From positions 186,001 through 250,000 of the forward strand of contig NZ_JAKRWM010000004.1 in NCBI RefSeq assembly GCF_022352055.1: a stretch of 64,000 bases of DNA, given 5' to 3'. Source of the DNA: Cohnella mopanensis. Its GTDB lineage: Bacteria; Bacillota; Bacilli; Paenibacillales; Paenibacillaceae. Under the pieces are notes generated by a model, which searched no databases, was not told the DNA's origin, and worked only from the letters and a program-made list of their open reading frames with translations. Below, one piece after another: positions 1-8,114 of this stretch (positions within the stretch are counted from its first letter, which is position 1; every line of letters starts with the position of its first letter). Both the position numbers and the translations under genes were made by a program.

Positions 1-1089
1 CGCGTCTATTCTGGTCGTCGATCTGTACATGATGACCGGCATACAAAGACAAGGGATGAACATAAGAACGAAATACAAGACTTGCAGAGAAAGCACAACG
101 GGTAAAGGCAAAACCCATACGGATAATAGCGCAATGCCGCATAACAGCTCATAAGCAAGAGAAGCCCTGCCTCGCAGCAATATCGGCAGCTTGTCTTTGA
201 TTAATTGATGCAGCAGGTACCCGCCGGATAGCATAGCAATATAAATGAACTTCAACCCCCACTCCAACGTGAAGGGAACCCATGAATACAATAATCTATC
301 GCCGTCCATGAGCGTCGCGAGAATAATGAAAGCAATCATCAGGGAGAAGTAAATCAGTTTCTTGTCCCGGTCTCCCACCAGGTACAAGATAAAGCCGTAC
401 AGAACGTGAATCGCATAAGCGACGCAAGCGACCCACACCATATCCCTGGAAAAGCTCAAGTCGGCTCTTAGCGTGTTTTCCAGTCCGAAATTAACCGAAC
501 GCAAGATCCCTCCATTGAGGGGGTCATCGAAATTCGACACTTGGATGACGAGCTCGATCTCTCTCTCGTCATGCAATGTAAAGTACGCCGTATAAGGAAC
601 GTCTAACGGCGTATAGTTCTCTTTGCTCGCGGCCGGTTGGCCGGAATGGCCTAGAAGCCGTTCGTTGATATACACTTCCGATGAACTTTTACTGCTCGGT
701 ACGCGGATGCCGTAAGACTTACCTTTGTCGGGATCCACCAGAATGGTTAAGCGGTAAGTGCCGAAGCCATACTTATCGTTGCCGTAAGGATGATCGTCGA
801 ATGTCCAATTGCCCGGAACTTGGATCAACCTGCTCGGAGAGGGCATATCGGACGGGGATGAACCGTTGGGATAACGGAGTTCGCCAGGGTAGAACTCCCA
901 TTCTCCGTTTAGAGAAAGGGAATGCTCGTTCAGAGAGTCCCAGCCCCGCAAGTCCAATACGCCCTTAACTGCAACCGGATTGGGACTAGCCGAGTTTTGG
1001 TGTAGCCACAAATAACGGAAACCCGTCAAAGCTGTCAAAAACAGTACGCATACTATCCATATTTTTCTTGTTGGCATCATACTCTTCAT
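1..1089 (-). CDS. 7TMR-type sensor protein, N-terminal part (cut by window edge)
   Basis: An open minus-strand frame starts at ATG 1087-1089 and runs without a stop to base 1, so only about 363 N-terminal residues are visible. It has a membrane-spanning N-terminus, then an extracellular beta-rich (galactose-binding/DISM-like) domain with the pattern GVLDLRGWD...LNGEWEFYPGEL...VPGNWT, then several hydrophobic helices. It is clearly paralogous to the first ~360 residues of the hybrid histidine kinase at 8115-11237 (shared GVLD-RG, LNG-W, YPG/YPS, VPG-W, YG-GTYRL, NFD-P-NGGI motifs), so a histidine kinase or hybrid kinase C-terminus is expected outside the window. A second in-frame start at 1078-1080 aligns with the paralogue's start and is possible. 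The output domain cannot be seen. Confidence 0.8.
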   Translation of the reverse strand, partial: MKSMMPTRKIWIVCVLFLTALTGFRYLWLHQNSASPNPVAVKGVLDLRGWDSLNEHSLSLNGEWEFYPGELRYPNGSSPSDMPSPSRLIQVPGNWTFDDHPYGNDKYGFGTYRLTILVDPDKGKSYGIRVPSSKSSSEVYINERLLGHSGQPAASKENYTPLDVPYTAYFTLHDEREIELVIQVSNFDDPLNGGILRSVNFGLENTLRADLSFSRDMVWVACVAYAIHVLYGFILYLVGDRDKKLIYFSLMIAFIILATLMDGDRLLYSWVPFTLEWGLKFIYIAMLSGGYLLHQLIKDKLPILLRGRASLAYELLCGIALLSVWVLPLPVVLSLQVLYFVLMFIPCLCMPVIMYRSTTRIDA

Positions 1090-1185
1090 TTCGACATCAC
1101 TTGCGGTATTCCTCTTGGGATGGGATTGAAGCTGAGCTTACAACTGCTTATGAACGTATGCTAAACTGATATAGGAGGCGATCCA

Positions 1186-1752
1186 ATGGGAAGAAAACAA
1201 TCTTTTACCGAAACAGAGTTGCTTGACACCACAAAGAGATTAGTGCTGGAACATGGCTACGACGGGTTTCATCTTAAATTGCTGTCACAGCATTTGACCG
1301 GAGCCCGAAGCACGATTTACCAATACTATTCCAATAAGGAAGAGATTGTTGCCGCTTGTATGAAGCGCGTGATAGCAACAGTATTAGAAAATGCGTCAAC
1401 CATCGATGAGGCCGATTCTATGGACGCTCTCCGGCAGTTACTTCACATTTACGTAGAAGAATCTACGCTCCATCAGCTTCTAGGAGACGCTCATAAAATC
1501 AATACTGCAAATTCCCCCGGTGCGGCGAGAGACCTTGAATTTGTCGAGCAAGCGCATAAGACGCTCAAAGTTCAACTAACGCGCTTGTTTGAACGCGCAC
1601 GTCAGGAAGGAAATCTAAGAGGAGATATTCCACTCCCGGCGCTTATCGGTGTTTTTTTCAACCTGATTAATACCCCGAATATGATGAATGTCCCTACGCC
1701 GGAGTGGAGCAAGCTCTTGTTTGAAATGTGGATCGGAGGCGCTCGGAGCTAG
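1186..1752 (+). CDS. TetR/AcrR family transcriptional regulator
   Basis: A 188-residue protein of normal TetR length. The N-terminal ~50 residues form a TetR-type HTH (SFTETELLDTTKRLVLEHGYD...STIYQYYSNKEEIVAAC, with the typical YxYFxxKEEL-like end of the recognition region). The C-terminal helical half is the ligand/dimer domain and is not specific enough to name an inducer. The AGGAGG at about 1172 fixes the ATG at 1186. It lies directly upstream of an ABC permease/ATPase pair. Two identical 14-bp palindromes between them are the probable operators, so it is inferred to repress that transporter operon in response to a small, perhaps toxic, molecule. Divergent from the sensor gene to its left. 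Confidence 0.88.
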   Translation: MGRKQSFTETELLDTTKRLVLEHGYDGFHLKLLSQHLTGARSTIYQYYSNKEEIVAACMKRVIATVLENASTIDEADSMDALRQLLHIYVEESTLHQLLGDAHKINTANSPGAARDLEFVEQAHKTLKVQLTRLFERARQEGNLRGDIPLPALIGVFFNLINTPNMMNVPTPEWSKLLFEMWIGGARS

Positions 1753-1771
1753 TTTTAATCTAGCACCAAAT

Positions 1772-1801
1772 TTGACACTAGTGTCATTTATGTTGTTTAA
1801 T
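1772..1801 (+). promoter_or_regulatory. Predicted sigma-A promoter of the ABC operon
   Basis: TTGACA at 1772-1777 and TTTAAT at 1796-1801 are separated by 18 bp. The -35 hexamer lies inside operator copy 1, so repressor binding there would block RNA polymerase directly. Confidence 0.6.
1773..1786. promoter_or_regulatory. Palindromic operator copy 1 (TetR type)
   Basis: Perfect 14-bp palindrome TGACACTAGTGTCA, 20 bp after the TetR stop codon and overlapping the predicted -35 box of the ABC transporter operon. An identical second copy lies 60 bp downstream. Binding by the adjacent TetR protein is inference. Confidence 0.7.
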
Positions 1802-1832
1802 AGATGAGGCGGGGATAGTGTTGTTTCTAAAA

Positions 1833-1846
1833 TGACACTAGTGTCA
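1833..1846. promoter_or_regulatory. Palindromic operator copy 2 (TetR type)
   Basis: Second exact copy of TGACACTAGTGTCA, 60 bp (about six helical turns) centre to centre from the first, downstream of the predicted -10 box and just before the permease ribosome binding site. The identical sequence and helical phasing suggest cooperative binding or looping by the TetR regulator. Confidence 0.7.
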
Positions 1847-1866
1847 AAAAAACGTGGAGATGAGGA

Positions 1867-3000
1867 GTGGCAATTAGAATGTTTCTGGCGATGAAGGAAT
1901 TGATGCATAGCAAGATGAGATTTTTAATGATCGTCATTATTTTCGTGCTAATCGCTTGGTTGGTGTTCATCTTATCAGGTTTGGGCAATGGCTTATCGAC
2001 GCTTGCCGCGTCGACGTTCAAGAACATGAAAGCCGACTATGTCGTCTTCGAACAAGGGTCGCAGTCTTCGATGAGCAAGTCTCTCTTGTCCGAACATTTG
2101 GTGGCGGAAGCGGAGCGGTTGCAGAATGTAAGGGCCGCGTCGCCAATGGGAAGTACGATGGCGACGGCACTTAAGGGTCAAAGTACCAAGAATGAAGATA
2201 AGGTAGACATCGCGATTATAGGAATTAACCCGGGCAGCTTCTTGGAGCCAGCTATCGTCGAGGGGAAAGGATTATCTTCAGGCCACCCGACCGATGTCAT
2301 CGCGAACGTGACGATGAAGGATGACGGATTTAGACTCGGCGACACTTTCCAGTTAGATGGTTCGACGGAGTCGTTGACGATTATCGGGTTTGTCGAGAAT
2401 CAGACCTATAACCACGTTGCGGTGGTGTTTACTCCGATGGCTGAATGGCGGAAGATCACCTTCGCGGCGCCAGGTTCGGATAAAGGAGTTGCGGATCCCG
2501 TTAACGCGATTATGCTGCAAGGTAAAGATATCGATCCAAGCACAATCAATAGCAAGCTCTCGAGTACGGATACGGTTACCCGTGCGGCAGCCGTACAAGG
2601 AATGCCTGGTTACAAAGAAGAGAACGGCTCCATTATGATGATGCTTGCCTTTTTGCTGGCGATCTCCGCATTCGTGCTTGGAGTATTCTTCTACGTAATT
2701 ACGATGCAGAAGACCAGCCAGTTCGGCATTATGAAAGCGATCGGTGCGAGTAGCGGTTTCTTGAGTAAAGCGATTATATCCCAAGTATTCGTGCTGTCGT
2801 TGACTAGTATCGTAGTCGGAATCTTGCTCACTTATGGGACTGCGGCGATTATGCCCAAGGGTATGCCATTCAAACTCGATACAGGGCTTGTCGTTAATTA
2901 TTCCGTCATTTTGCTTATTATCGCTGTGCTAAGCTCGCTGGTATCCGTTCGTAAAATCATGAAGATTGATCCGCTGAAGGCGCTGGGGAGGGTTGAATAA
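1867..3000 (+). CDS. ABC transporter permease, MacB/FtsX type
   Basis: A 377-residue membrane protein with the topology of the FtsX/MacB permease family. It has one TM helix near residues 15-40, a large extracytoplasmic domain (about 40-250, MacB periplasmic-core-like) and three C-terminal TM helices (about 255-285, 300-330, 340-360). A conserved cytoplasmic segment, ITMQKTSQFGIMKAIGAS, precedes the third helix. The GTG at 1867 or the ATG at 1879 may be the true start, since GAGGAG at 1862-1867 would suit the latter. The stop codon overlaps the start of the ATPase gene by one base, indicating translational coupling. The substrate is unknown; relatives export peptides, antibiotics or lipoproteins. 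Confidence 0.87.
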   Translation: MAIRMFLAMKELMHSKMRFLMIVIIFVLIAWLVFILSGLGNGLSTLAASTFKNMKADYVVFEQGSQSSMSKSLLSEHLVAEAERLQNVRAASPMGSTMATALKGQSTKNEDKVDIAIIGINPGSFLEPAIVEGKGLSSGHPTDVIANVTMKDDGFRLGDTFQLDGSTESLTIIGFVENQTYNHVAVVFTPMAEWRKITFAAPGSDKGVADPVNAIMLQGKDIDPSTINSKLSSTDTVTRAAAVQGMPGYKEENGSIMMMLAFLLAISAFVLGVFFYVITMQKTSQFGIMKAIGASSGFLSKAIISQVFVLSLTSIVVGILLTYGTAAIMPKGMPFKLDTGLVVNYSVILLIIAVLSSLVSVRKIMKIDPLKALGRVE

Positions 3001-3725
3001 TGACAAAGGGATTGCGAATTAGTGGAGTCTCACAGCATTTCGCCGAAGGCAGCAATCGAATAACGGCACTCGATCAAGTGTCCATAACGGTGGAGCCGGG
3101 CGAGTTTGTCGCTGTCGTCGGACCGTCCGGTTCAGGCAAGAGTACTTTCTTATCGATTGCGGGAGCGCTACTCAAAGCCTCCGAAGGAGATGTCCAGCTG
3201 AATGGACAAAATATGTCTAAGCTTTCAGCGCGCGAACTTTCTAATATCAGGCTGCAAGAAATCGGATTTATTATGCAGTCTTCGAATTTGGTTCCGTATT
3301 TAAACGTTCTTGATCAATTGCTTATCGTGAAAAAGATGTCCGGGAAAGTTAAAGGGGAGGATAAAGCATTCGCCTTTAAGCTTCTGGAAGAATTGGGGCT
3401 TGGCTCAAAGCTAAAGAGCTTTCCGGAAGAGCTGTCAGGCGGCGAGAAGCAGCGGACGGCGATCGCTCGAGCTTTAATAAACAATCCCAACGTCATATTG
3501 GCGGATGAGCCGACAGCAAGCTTGGATACCAAGCGTGCGCATGAAGTGGTCAGCCTTATCGCGCATGAGGTGAAGTCACGCCGGAAAGCAGCAATAATGG
3601 TTACCCACGATGAACGTATGCTTGAATATTGCGATAAGGTATATCGGATGGAAGATGGCAAATTGTCTTTGCACACGGCGAATGAGGAAGCGCATGAAGC
3701 GCAATTAACGGATGGAATTGTTTAA
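3000..3725 (+). CDS. ABC transporter ATP-binding protein (LolD/MacB-like)
   Basis: A 241-residue nucleotide-binding subunit. Walker A GPSGSGKST lies near residue 41, the Q-loop region IGFIMQSSNLVPYLNV near 90, the signature LSGGEKQR near 143, Walker B VILADEPTASLD near 165, and the switch histidine in VTHDERML near 200. The length and sequence class fit the LolD/MacB/SalX group that pairs with four-TM FtsX-like permeases, matching the gene just upstream. It is translated from a TAATG overlap with that gene. Together with TetR it forms a self-contained, inducible export module. Confidence 0.92.
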   Translation: MTKGLRISGVSQHFAEGSNRITALDQVSITVEPGEFVAVVGPSGSGKSTFLSIAGALLKASEGDVQLNGQNMSKLSARELSNIRLQEIGFIMQSSNLVPYLNVLDQLLIVKKMSGKVKGEDKAFAFKLLEELGLGSKLKSFPEELSGGEKQRTAIARALINNPNVILADEPTASLDTKRAHEVVSLIAHEVKSRRKAAIMVTHDERMLEYCDKVYRMEDGKLSLHTANEEAHEAQLTDGIV

Positions 3726-3816
3726 TGAAAGATGAAATTCCAATTCGTGGTATGATGAGATCATCTAAATCTGGGTATGCTGCGAACTCAGAGAGACGAG
3801 CTGGAGCCTAACGTTA

Positions 3817-3851
3817 AAGAACCTCCTCGACACTGGGTCGAAGAGGTTCTT
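3817..3851. terminator. Bidirectional hairpin between convergent genes
   Basis: AAGAACCTC-C-TCGA pairs with TCGA-A-GAGGTTCTT (one mismatch) around an eight-base loop. It lies between the ABC ATPase gene (+) and the convergent gene at 3895 (-). There is no long T-run on either side, so strength is uncertain. Confidence 0.5.
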
Positions 3852-3894
3852 GGCTATTCGAAACTTATTGTGCTGGAGATAGCACAAGGGATAG

Positions 3895-4401
3895 TTAGGG
3901 CGCTTCGTATTTGATGAACTTACCGTCAACATAGTCGCCAAGCGGTTTGCTATTCCGTTCTATGCTCCAAGGGCCGAGGGAGGAATCGTTATTCACCATA
4001 GATGAAAATCGAAATTGGGAGTAATAGTCGCTAGACTTGTCGAAATAAGAGTATTCAATAACGATTTCATCAAAGTTATTCTTAAACTTTGATTTGTGCA
4101 GTTTCTGCAGATCCATAATCACGTCTTTGGAGGCCGTGTATTTCCTCGTTTCCTCGAATATCGGTAGGATCTCTTCCAGGTTGCAATCATGGTTTAAGTA
4201 AAATGAAATGAAGGTGCGAATCGGGGTGGAACTGTTAATCGATATGTTATCTAATACCTCATACTCGCCTTTAATATCTTTCTTAAAATCTCTCCATCCA
4301 GCCACATCTATATCATCGGTAATAAACTTTATGACGATAGCAGCGATGAACGCAAGACCAATTATGGCAATGATCCATCCTGTTTTCATTCTCTTGTTCA
4401 A
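3895..4401 (-). CDS. Membrane-anchored protein of unknown function next to C39-like peptidase
   Basis: A 168-residue protein starting at TTG 4399-4401, supported by AGGAGG eight bases upstream. Residues 8-27 (GWIIAIIGLAFIAAIVIKF) form one hydrophobic helix after a short positive N-terminus, giving an N-in, C-out anchor. The remaining ~135 residues are charged, with several Tyr/Phe-rich segments and no motif I recognise. It lies 37 bp downstream of the peptidase-like gene on the same strand, so the two are probably cotranscribed. A partner, chaperone or immunity role is only a guess from position. Confidence 0.6.
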   Translation of the reverse strand: MNKRMKTGWIIAIIGLAFIAAIVIKFITDDIDVAGWRDFKKDIKGEYEVLDNISINSSTPIRTFISFYLNHDCNLEEILPIFEETRKYTASKDVIMDLQKLHKSKFKNNFDEIVIEYSYFDKSSDYYSQFRFSSMVNNDSSLGPWSIERNSKPLGDYVDGKFIKYEAP

Positions 4402-4438
4402 ATGTCAGCCCTCCTGTTGTTCATCAATGGCATCCATT

Positions 4439-5686
4439 TTATGATTCTTTAAGGAGATCGAAGTAGATGATACCTTCCGGGAAGAACTTCGAGGTCCAGT
4501 CACTGTCCCATAACTCGTTAAAGTTAATGGTTCCTTTACTGCCCCATGTGGATACTTCCAGCGTAACCTCGCCCGTCTTCTTATCTTCCGTCATTCCTGT
4601 TATCGTTACCCAGTGCTGTTCATAGGTTGTAGATCTTATAGCATTATTCTTAGGGTCCGTGTATTGCATGTCCACGCCGTCGAACATGTTCAAAAGCGCA
4701 ACCGGCTTGTTCCATGCTAATGCGGATCTAATGTAAGATACCGCGTTGTCGAAAGTAGGTTCCTCGTTGCTCCAGTGAGCTTTCAAGTTGACTCCTTTGC
4801 TTTGCGCGTAATCTTCTACTCCTCCCGCAAACTTCGATAAACTGGTAATGCCTAACGATGGAGGCAAACCCAAGCTTGATTTACCCTGGTCGCTTCTATC
4901 GCTAACGAAGGGAGTTTCTGTCGGAGTCACAAACTCGTAAACCTCTTCCATAAATTTTTGATAGTCGCTTTTTGTAATATTAGTTAGATCATATCCGTAC
5001 AGCTTAGCGAGCTTGGGATCGTTCATAGCCATATAGGCAAGAATATTAGCAGCAGCCGTAGGACCGCAACCGCCAAATCGCTGGGTTTCTCTCGAGAACC
5101 ACCCTTGATCGCCACCATAATAGGTAACGCCTTTATCGATAACTTTGACAAACCCGCTAGCGGAGATATTATCATTAACTATAATGTTAGGATCTTTGTA
5201 AGTAGCAGCATTCGATATCGCAACCTGCTTTAACAACTCGGCAATTTGTTTGATATACTCCGCGGGAGTCCGATAGGTAGGATGAGTATATTCGTACATC
5301 CCATAGGCTAGTAGTTTGCCGAGATCGGATTCTCTAACCGAAGACTCAAGGTCGGAAAATAGCTTGCCAAAAAAGGAAGATCCCTTTGATTCCAATCCTC
5401 GGATCGACGAGGCTTGAACGGCTAATCGCTTCTCCGTATCCCAATATCTCTCTGCCGATTGAAGAACGAAAGAATCCAGTTCGCTTAGACGCCTCTCCAA
5501 TTCGGCAAGAGCTTGGTTGGATTTGACTAATCTATACCCGATATTTCTTCGGGCGACAATGCCGGCCTCGATGCCGCTTCGGAGCGAGCTTGCGCCGCCT
5601 TTGATATTGGATACTTTCATGAACATTCTCTTAACATCGCCGTTTTCATCCCTGACGCGGTCGACATTGATCTTCAATAGCGACAT
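4439..5686 (-). CDS. C39/papain-like cysteine peptidase domain with helical N-terminal domain
   Basis: A 415-residue protein. The C-terminal part (about 170-415) resembles C39-like/BtrH-like cysteine peptidases: GGCGPTAAANILAYMA places the nucleophile at Cys207, and EQHWVTITG places the histidine at His358. The usual Asp-Pro after the histidine strand is not obvious (STWGSKG instead). The N-terminal ~110 residues are predicted alpha-helical with heptad-like spacing (NQALAELERRLSELDSFVLQSAERYW), reminiscent of WXG100/LXG-type export domains, and there is no signal peptide. An ATG with a GGAGAGG-type site upstream supports the start. It could be a secreted peptidase-type effector or a peptide-processing enzyme; both are inference. 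Confidence 0.6.
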   Translation of the reverse strand: MSLLKINVDRVRDENGDVKRMFMKVSNIKGGASSLRSGIEAGIVARRNIGYRLVKSNQALAELERRLSELDSFVLQSAERYWDTEKRLAVQASSIRGLESKGSSFFGKLFSDLESSVRESDLGKLLAYGMYEYTHPTYRTPAEYIKQIAELLKQVAISNAATYKDPNIIVNDNISASGFVKVIDKGVTYYGGDQGWFSRETQRFGGCGPTAAANILAYMAMNDPKLAKLYGYDLTNITKSDYQKFMEEVYEFVTPTETPFVSDRSDQGKSSLGLPPSLGITSLSKFAGGVEDYAQSKGVNLKAHWSNEEPTFDNAVSYIRSALAWNKPVALLNMFDGVDMQYTDPKNNAIRSTTYEQHWVTITGMTEDKKTGEVTLEVSTWGSKGTINFNELWDSDWTSKFFPEGIIYFDLLKES

Positions 5687-5803
5687 CGATAGACACGCCT
5701 CTCCAAATGATTTACTTTCATGTATGTACCAGGAATAGATAGAGACCCAAACATTTATTATATTCTATCATATAATGGAAAATTCTGACGTGTAAAATCA
5801 CTT

Positions 5804-5860
5804 TAAATAAAGCAAGAGCAGATCTTCGACGGCACATGAACGTCGAGGTACTGCTCTTGC
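5804..5860 (-). terminator. Intrinsic terminator of the MFS gene
   Basis: A 20-base arm at 5812-5831 (GCAAGAGCAG followed by a GATCTTCGACG-type segment) pairs with 5841-5860. Read on the minus strand it is followed by TTTATTT at about 5811-5805. It lies just after the stop codon of the MFS gene at 5870. Confidence 0.8.
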
Positions 5861-5869
5861 CTTTTGAGA

Positions 5870-7060
5870 TTAAGAAGCGGATACCGACTCCTGACCTATA
5901 CGTGCCTCTTTACTCCCTAAGACGCCGCTGAAAAGGAATGTCCCTATCGAGAGCGCTAGGCAAACCGCCGAAAAGATGCCGATCGACGAATAGCCACCGA
6001 GCTGGACATAGAGCAGGCCGGCTACCCACGCGCCGAGCGTGTTGGCGCCGTTCATCGTGGAGTTGGCTAAGCTAGAAATCGTTCCCCGGATAGAGGCGTT
6101 AAGCGAAGTGAGCGCGCCCATGACGATCGGGAAGATGATCCCAAGCGTAGTGAAAATGATCAAATAAATGATCGTCACGAGAGGGAGGTTCGCCAGACGG
6201 GGCATCACCGCGTATAGTACCACGAGCATTGACATCCCTACTGCAACCGCCTTTGTATTGCCTAGCTTTCGAGTCGCATATGAGCTAATCAGGCTTCCAG
6301 CTAGAGTGCCGAGCCCGAGGAACATCATAACGGTACCGATCTGCCCGATGGGGAGCTCGAAGCGATCTGCCAGCCACTTGCCTACGAAGGCGAATGCGGT
6401 ACCGCTCCCTAAGTGAAGGAGCAGGTAGGCAAGAAAGCCGCTTCGTGCCTTGGCACTCGTGATCAGCGGGATATATCGGCGAAGGATCGATGTCCGCTCG
6501 CCCTTGCGCACGCTAGGCCTCATGTCTGGGAGCAAGATGAAGGCGACGGCGGCTAACAGCAACGAAGCGATTCCAATCGTCCAGAACGGTACGGACCAAT
6601 TGCCGGATGCGAGCCAGCTTCCGATCGGCACGCCAAGTGCCTGGGCAGCGGCGAGCCCCCCGAAGGCAATGCCCATCGTCTTCGATATGCTGGACGCCGG
6701 CATGACGGCCGGGATGGAAGCCCATACTTGGGGAGCGGTGAAAGCAGCGCTGACGCCGGCAAGGAGGCGGAACAAGCACATCGTCCAGAAGCTGTCCGCG
6801 AAGCCGCACAGAATCGTCGAGACGGAGAATCCGAGCAAGCCGCATAGCATAACGGTTCTGCGGTTCCATCCGTCGGAAAGAGGTCCGGCGATCAAGGCGA
6901 ATACGGCCGAGCCTAGCGTGTAGGCACCAATCATCCACCCGGCATTTCCCGTCGACACGCCGAACTGTGTCTGCAGCGTTGGGAGCAAGGGCGATATGAG
7001 GAATGTATCGGTTCCGATCATGAACATGATGAGAAAGAATAAAACGGTATACTTAAGCAT
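5870..7060 (-). CDS. MFS transporter, DHA1 drug-efflux type
   Basis: A 396-residue, 12-helix major facilitator protein. The start (LKYTVLFFLIMFMIGTDTFLISPLLPTLQTQFGVS) and the loop 2-3 motif GPLSDGWNRRTVML are typical of DHA1 drug/proton antiporters related to AraJ/YdhP. The middle loop after TM6 is short and basic. The gene is divergent from a WYL-domain regulator with about 107 bp between them. That region contains a GTGACA/TGTCAC inverted repeat, so induction by the regulator is likely. Substrate not predictable. Confidence 0.87.
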   Translation of the reverse strand: MLKYTVLFFLIMFMIGTDTFLISPLLPTLQTQFGVSTGNAGWMIGAYTLGSAVFALIAGPLSDGWNRRTVMLCGLLGFSVSTILCGFADSFWTMCLFRLLAGVSAAFTAPQVWASIPAVMPASSISKTMGIAFGGLAAAQALGVPIGSWLASGNWSVPFWTIGIASLLLAAVAFILLPDMRPSVRKGERTSILRRYIPLITSAKARSGFLAYLLLHLGSGTAFAFVGKWLADRFELPIGQIGTVMMFLGLGTLAGSLISSYATRKLGNTKAVAVGMSMLVVLYAVMPRLANLPLVTIIYLIIFTTLGIIFPIVMGALTSLNASIRGTISSLANSTMNGANTLGAWVAGLLYVQLGGYSSIGIFSAVCLALSIGTFLFSGVLGSKEARIGQESVSAS

Positions 7061-7084
7061 GGTCGATCACTCCTATTGGCTAAG

Positions 7085-7114
7085 TTGCTTGCTGAGATGA
7101 TCATAAGTCATAAT
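7085..7114 (+). promoter_or_regulatory. Predicted promoter of the WYL regulator gene
   Basis: TTGCTT at 7085-7090 and CATAAT at 7109-7114 are separated by 18 bp. The inverted repeat at 7116-7132 begins two bases after the -10 hexamer, in a position suited to autoregulation. Confidence 0.45.
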
Positions 7115-7115
7115 A

Positions 7116-7132
7116 GTGACAGAACATGTCAC
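7116..7132. promoter_or_regulatory. Inverted-repeat operator between MFS and WYL genes
   Basis: GTGACA-GAACA-TGTCAC, with perfect six-base arms, lies in the divergent intergenic region 36 bp before the regulator start. It is the only strong dyad there and the natural candidate for a site shared by the MFS and regulator promoters. Confidence 0.6.
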
Positions 7133-7167
7133 CAACTCAGCTATTTATCGCTAAGGAGGTCGTCCGG

Positions 7168-8112
7168 ATGCCTAAGTCGAAGAGATTAATGGAATTGATG
7201 ATGACCGTCAATCGGAAGCGGCGCTTCAAGGTTCAAGAGCTTGCTGACGAATTCGGCGTCTCTAAGCGCACGATTCTAAGGGATTTGCAGGAGTTGAGCG
7301 AGCTAGGGGTGCCGCTTTATTCGGAGGTAGGTCCTCATGGAGGGTATCAAGTCGTAAGGGAGAGGGTGCTGCCTCCGATCGCATTTACGGAGGAAGAGGC
7401 CGTGGCGATGTTCTTTGCCGTACACGCCTTGCGCCATTACTCCTCATTGCCGTTCGAAGCGCAATCCGCCTCTGCGCTTAGTAAGTTCTACCTCCATATG
7501 CCTGGAGATGTCCGAGATCGGATCGACGGCATGAAGAACCGGGTCGACTTCATTACGCCGACAAGGCGCGGCGATGCTCCTTATCTAGCTATTCTCCTCG
7601 ATGCGGCCGTACACCAGAGAGTGCTCGCCATCAAGTACGAATCAAAGGGGGAGGGCGTAGATAGCCGCCCTATTCAACCGGTTAACATTTACGCGAATAA
7701 CGGTTTTTGGTATTGTACGGCCTACTGCTTTCTGCGCCAAGGTTTCCGTGTGTTTCGATGTGACCGAATTCGTGAGGCTGCGTATGAAGAATCCGGCATA
7801 AAGCCGCTCGACCTAGGCGATGTTCACCTCAACAGACGTGAGTCTGTAAAGCCGATAGAGCCTGTTCGCCTTCGCGCGGAGCTAAGTCGATCCGCTGTCC
7901 AGCGCTGCGAAGCCGAGCTGTGGCTTACACCGATGTTGCAAGTGCGTGAAGACGGAAGCGGCGTGATCGATACGGAAGTGCCCCGCGGTGACCTTCCTTT
8001 TTATACGGAGTTTTTTATCGAGCTAGGGGACAAAGCGCATTTGGAGGAGCCGGCGGAATTGAAGGATGCCATCCGGAGGAAACTGTCCGAGTTGCTGTCC
8101 CGCTACCAATAA
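7168..8112 (+). CDS. YafY-type HTH/WYL domain transcriptional regulator
   Basis: The start is set by AAGGAGG at 7153-7159, eight bases before the ATG at 7168; an upstream in-frame ATG at 7126 has no such site. The protein is about 314 residues. The N-terminal winged HTH of HTH_11/DeoR type (KRLMELMMTVNRKRRFKVQELADEFGVSKRTILRDLQELSELGVPLYS) runs over residues 4-60. A WYL domain (about 140-210, with VNIYANNGFWYCTAYCFLRQGFRVFRCDRI) and a WCX extension follow. WYL regulators bind small ligands or nucleotides. Divergence from the MFS gene suggests it controls that exporter and itself. Confidence 0.9.
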   Translation: MPKSKRLMELMMTVNRKRRFKVQELADEFGVSKRTILRDLQELSELGVPLYSEVGPHGGYQVVRERVLPPIAFTEEEAVAMFFAVHALRHYSSLPFEAQSASALSKFYLHMPGDVRDRIDGMKNRVDFITPTRRGDAPYLAILLDAAVHQRVLAIKYESKGEGVDSRPIQPVNIYANNGFWYCTAYCFLRQGFRVFRCDRIREAAYEESGIKPLDLGDVHLNRRESVKPIEPVRLRAELSRSAVQRCEAELWLTPMLQVREDGSGVIDTEVPRGDLPFYTEFFIELGDKAHLEEPAELKDAIRRKLSELLSRYQ

Positions 8113-8114
8113 AC

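Noticed and set aside
681..968. 95-codon plus-strand frame
   Set aside because: Antisense to the well-supported sensor protein frame at 1-1089, with no ribosome site or family resemblance.
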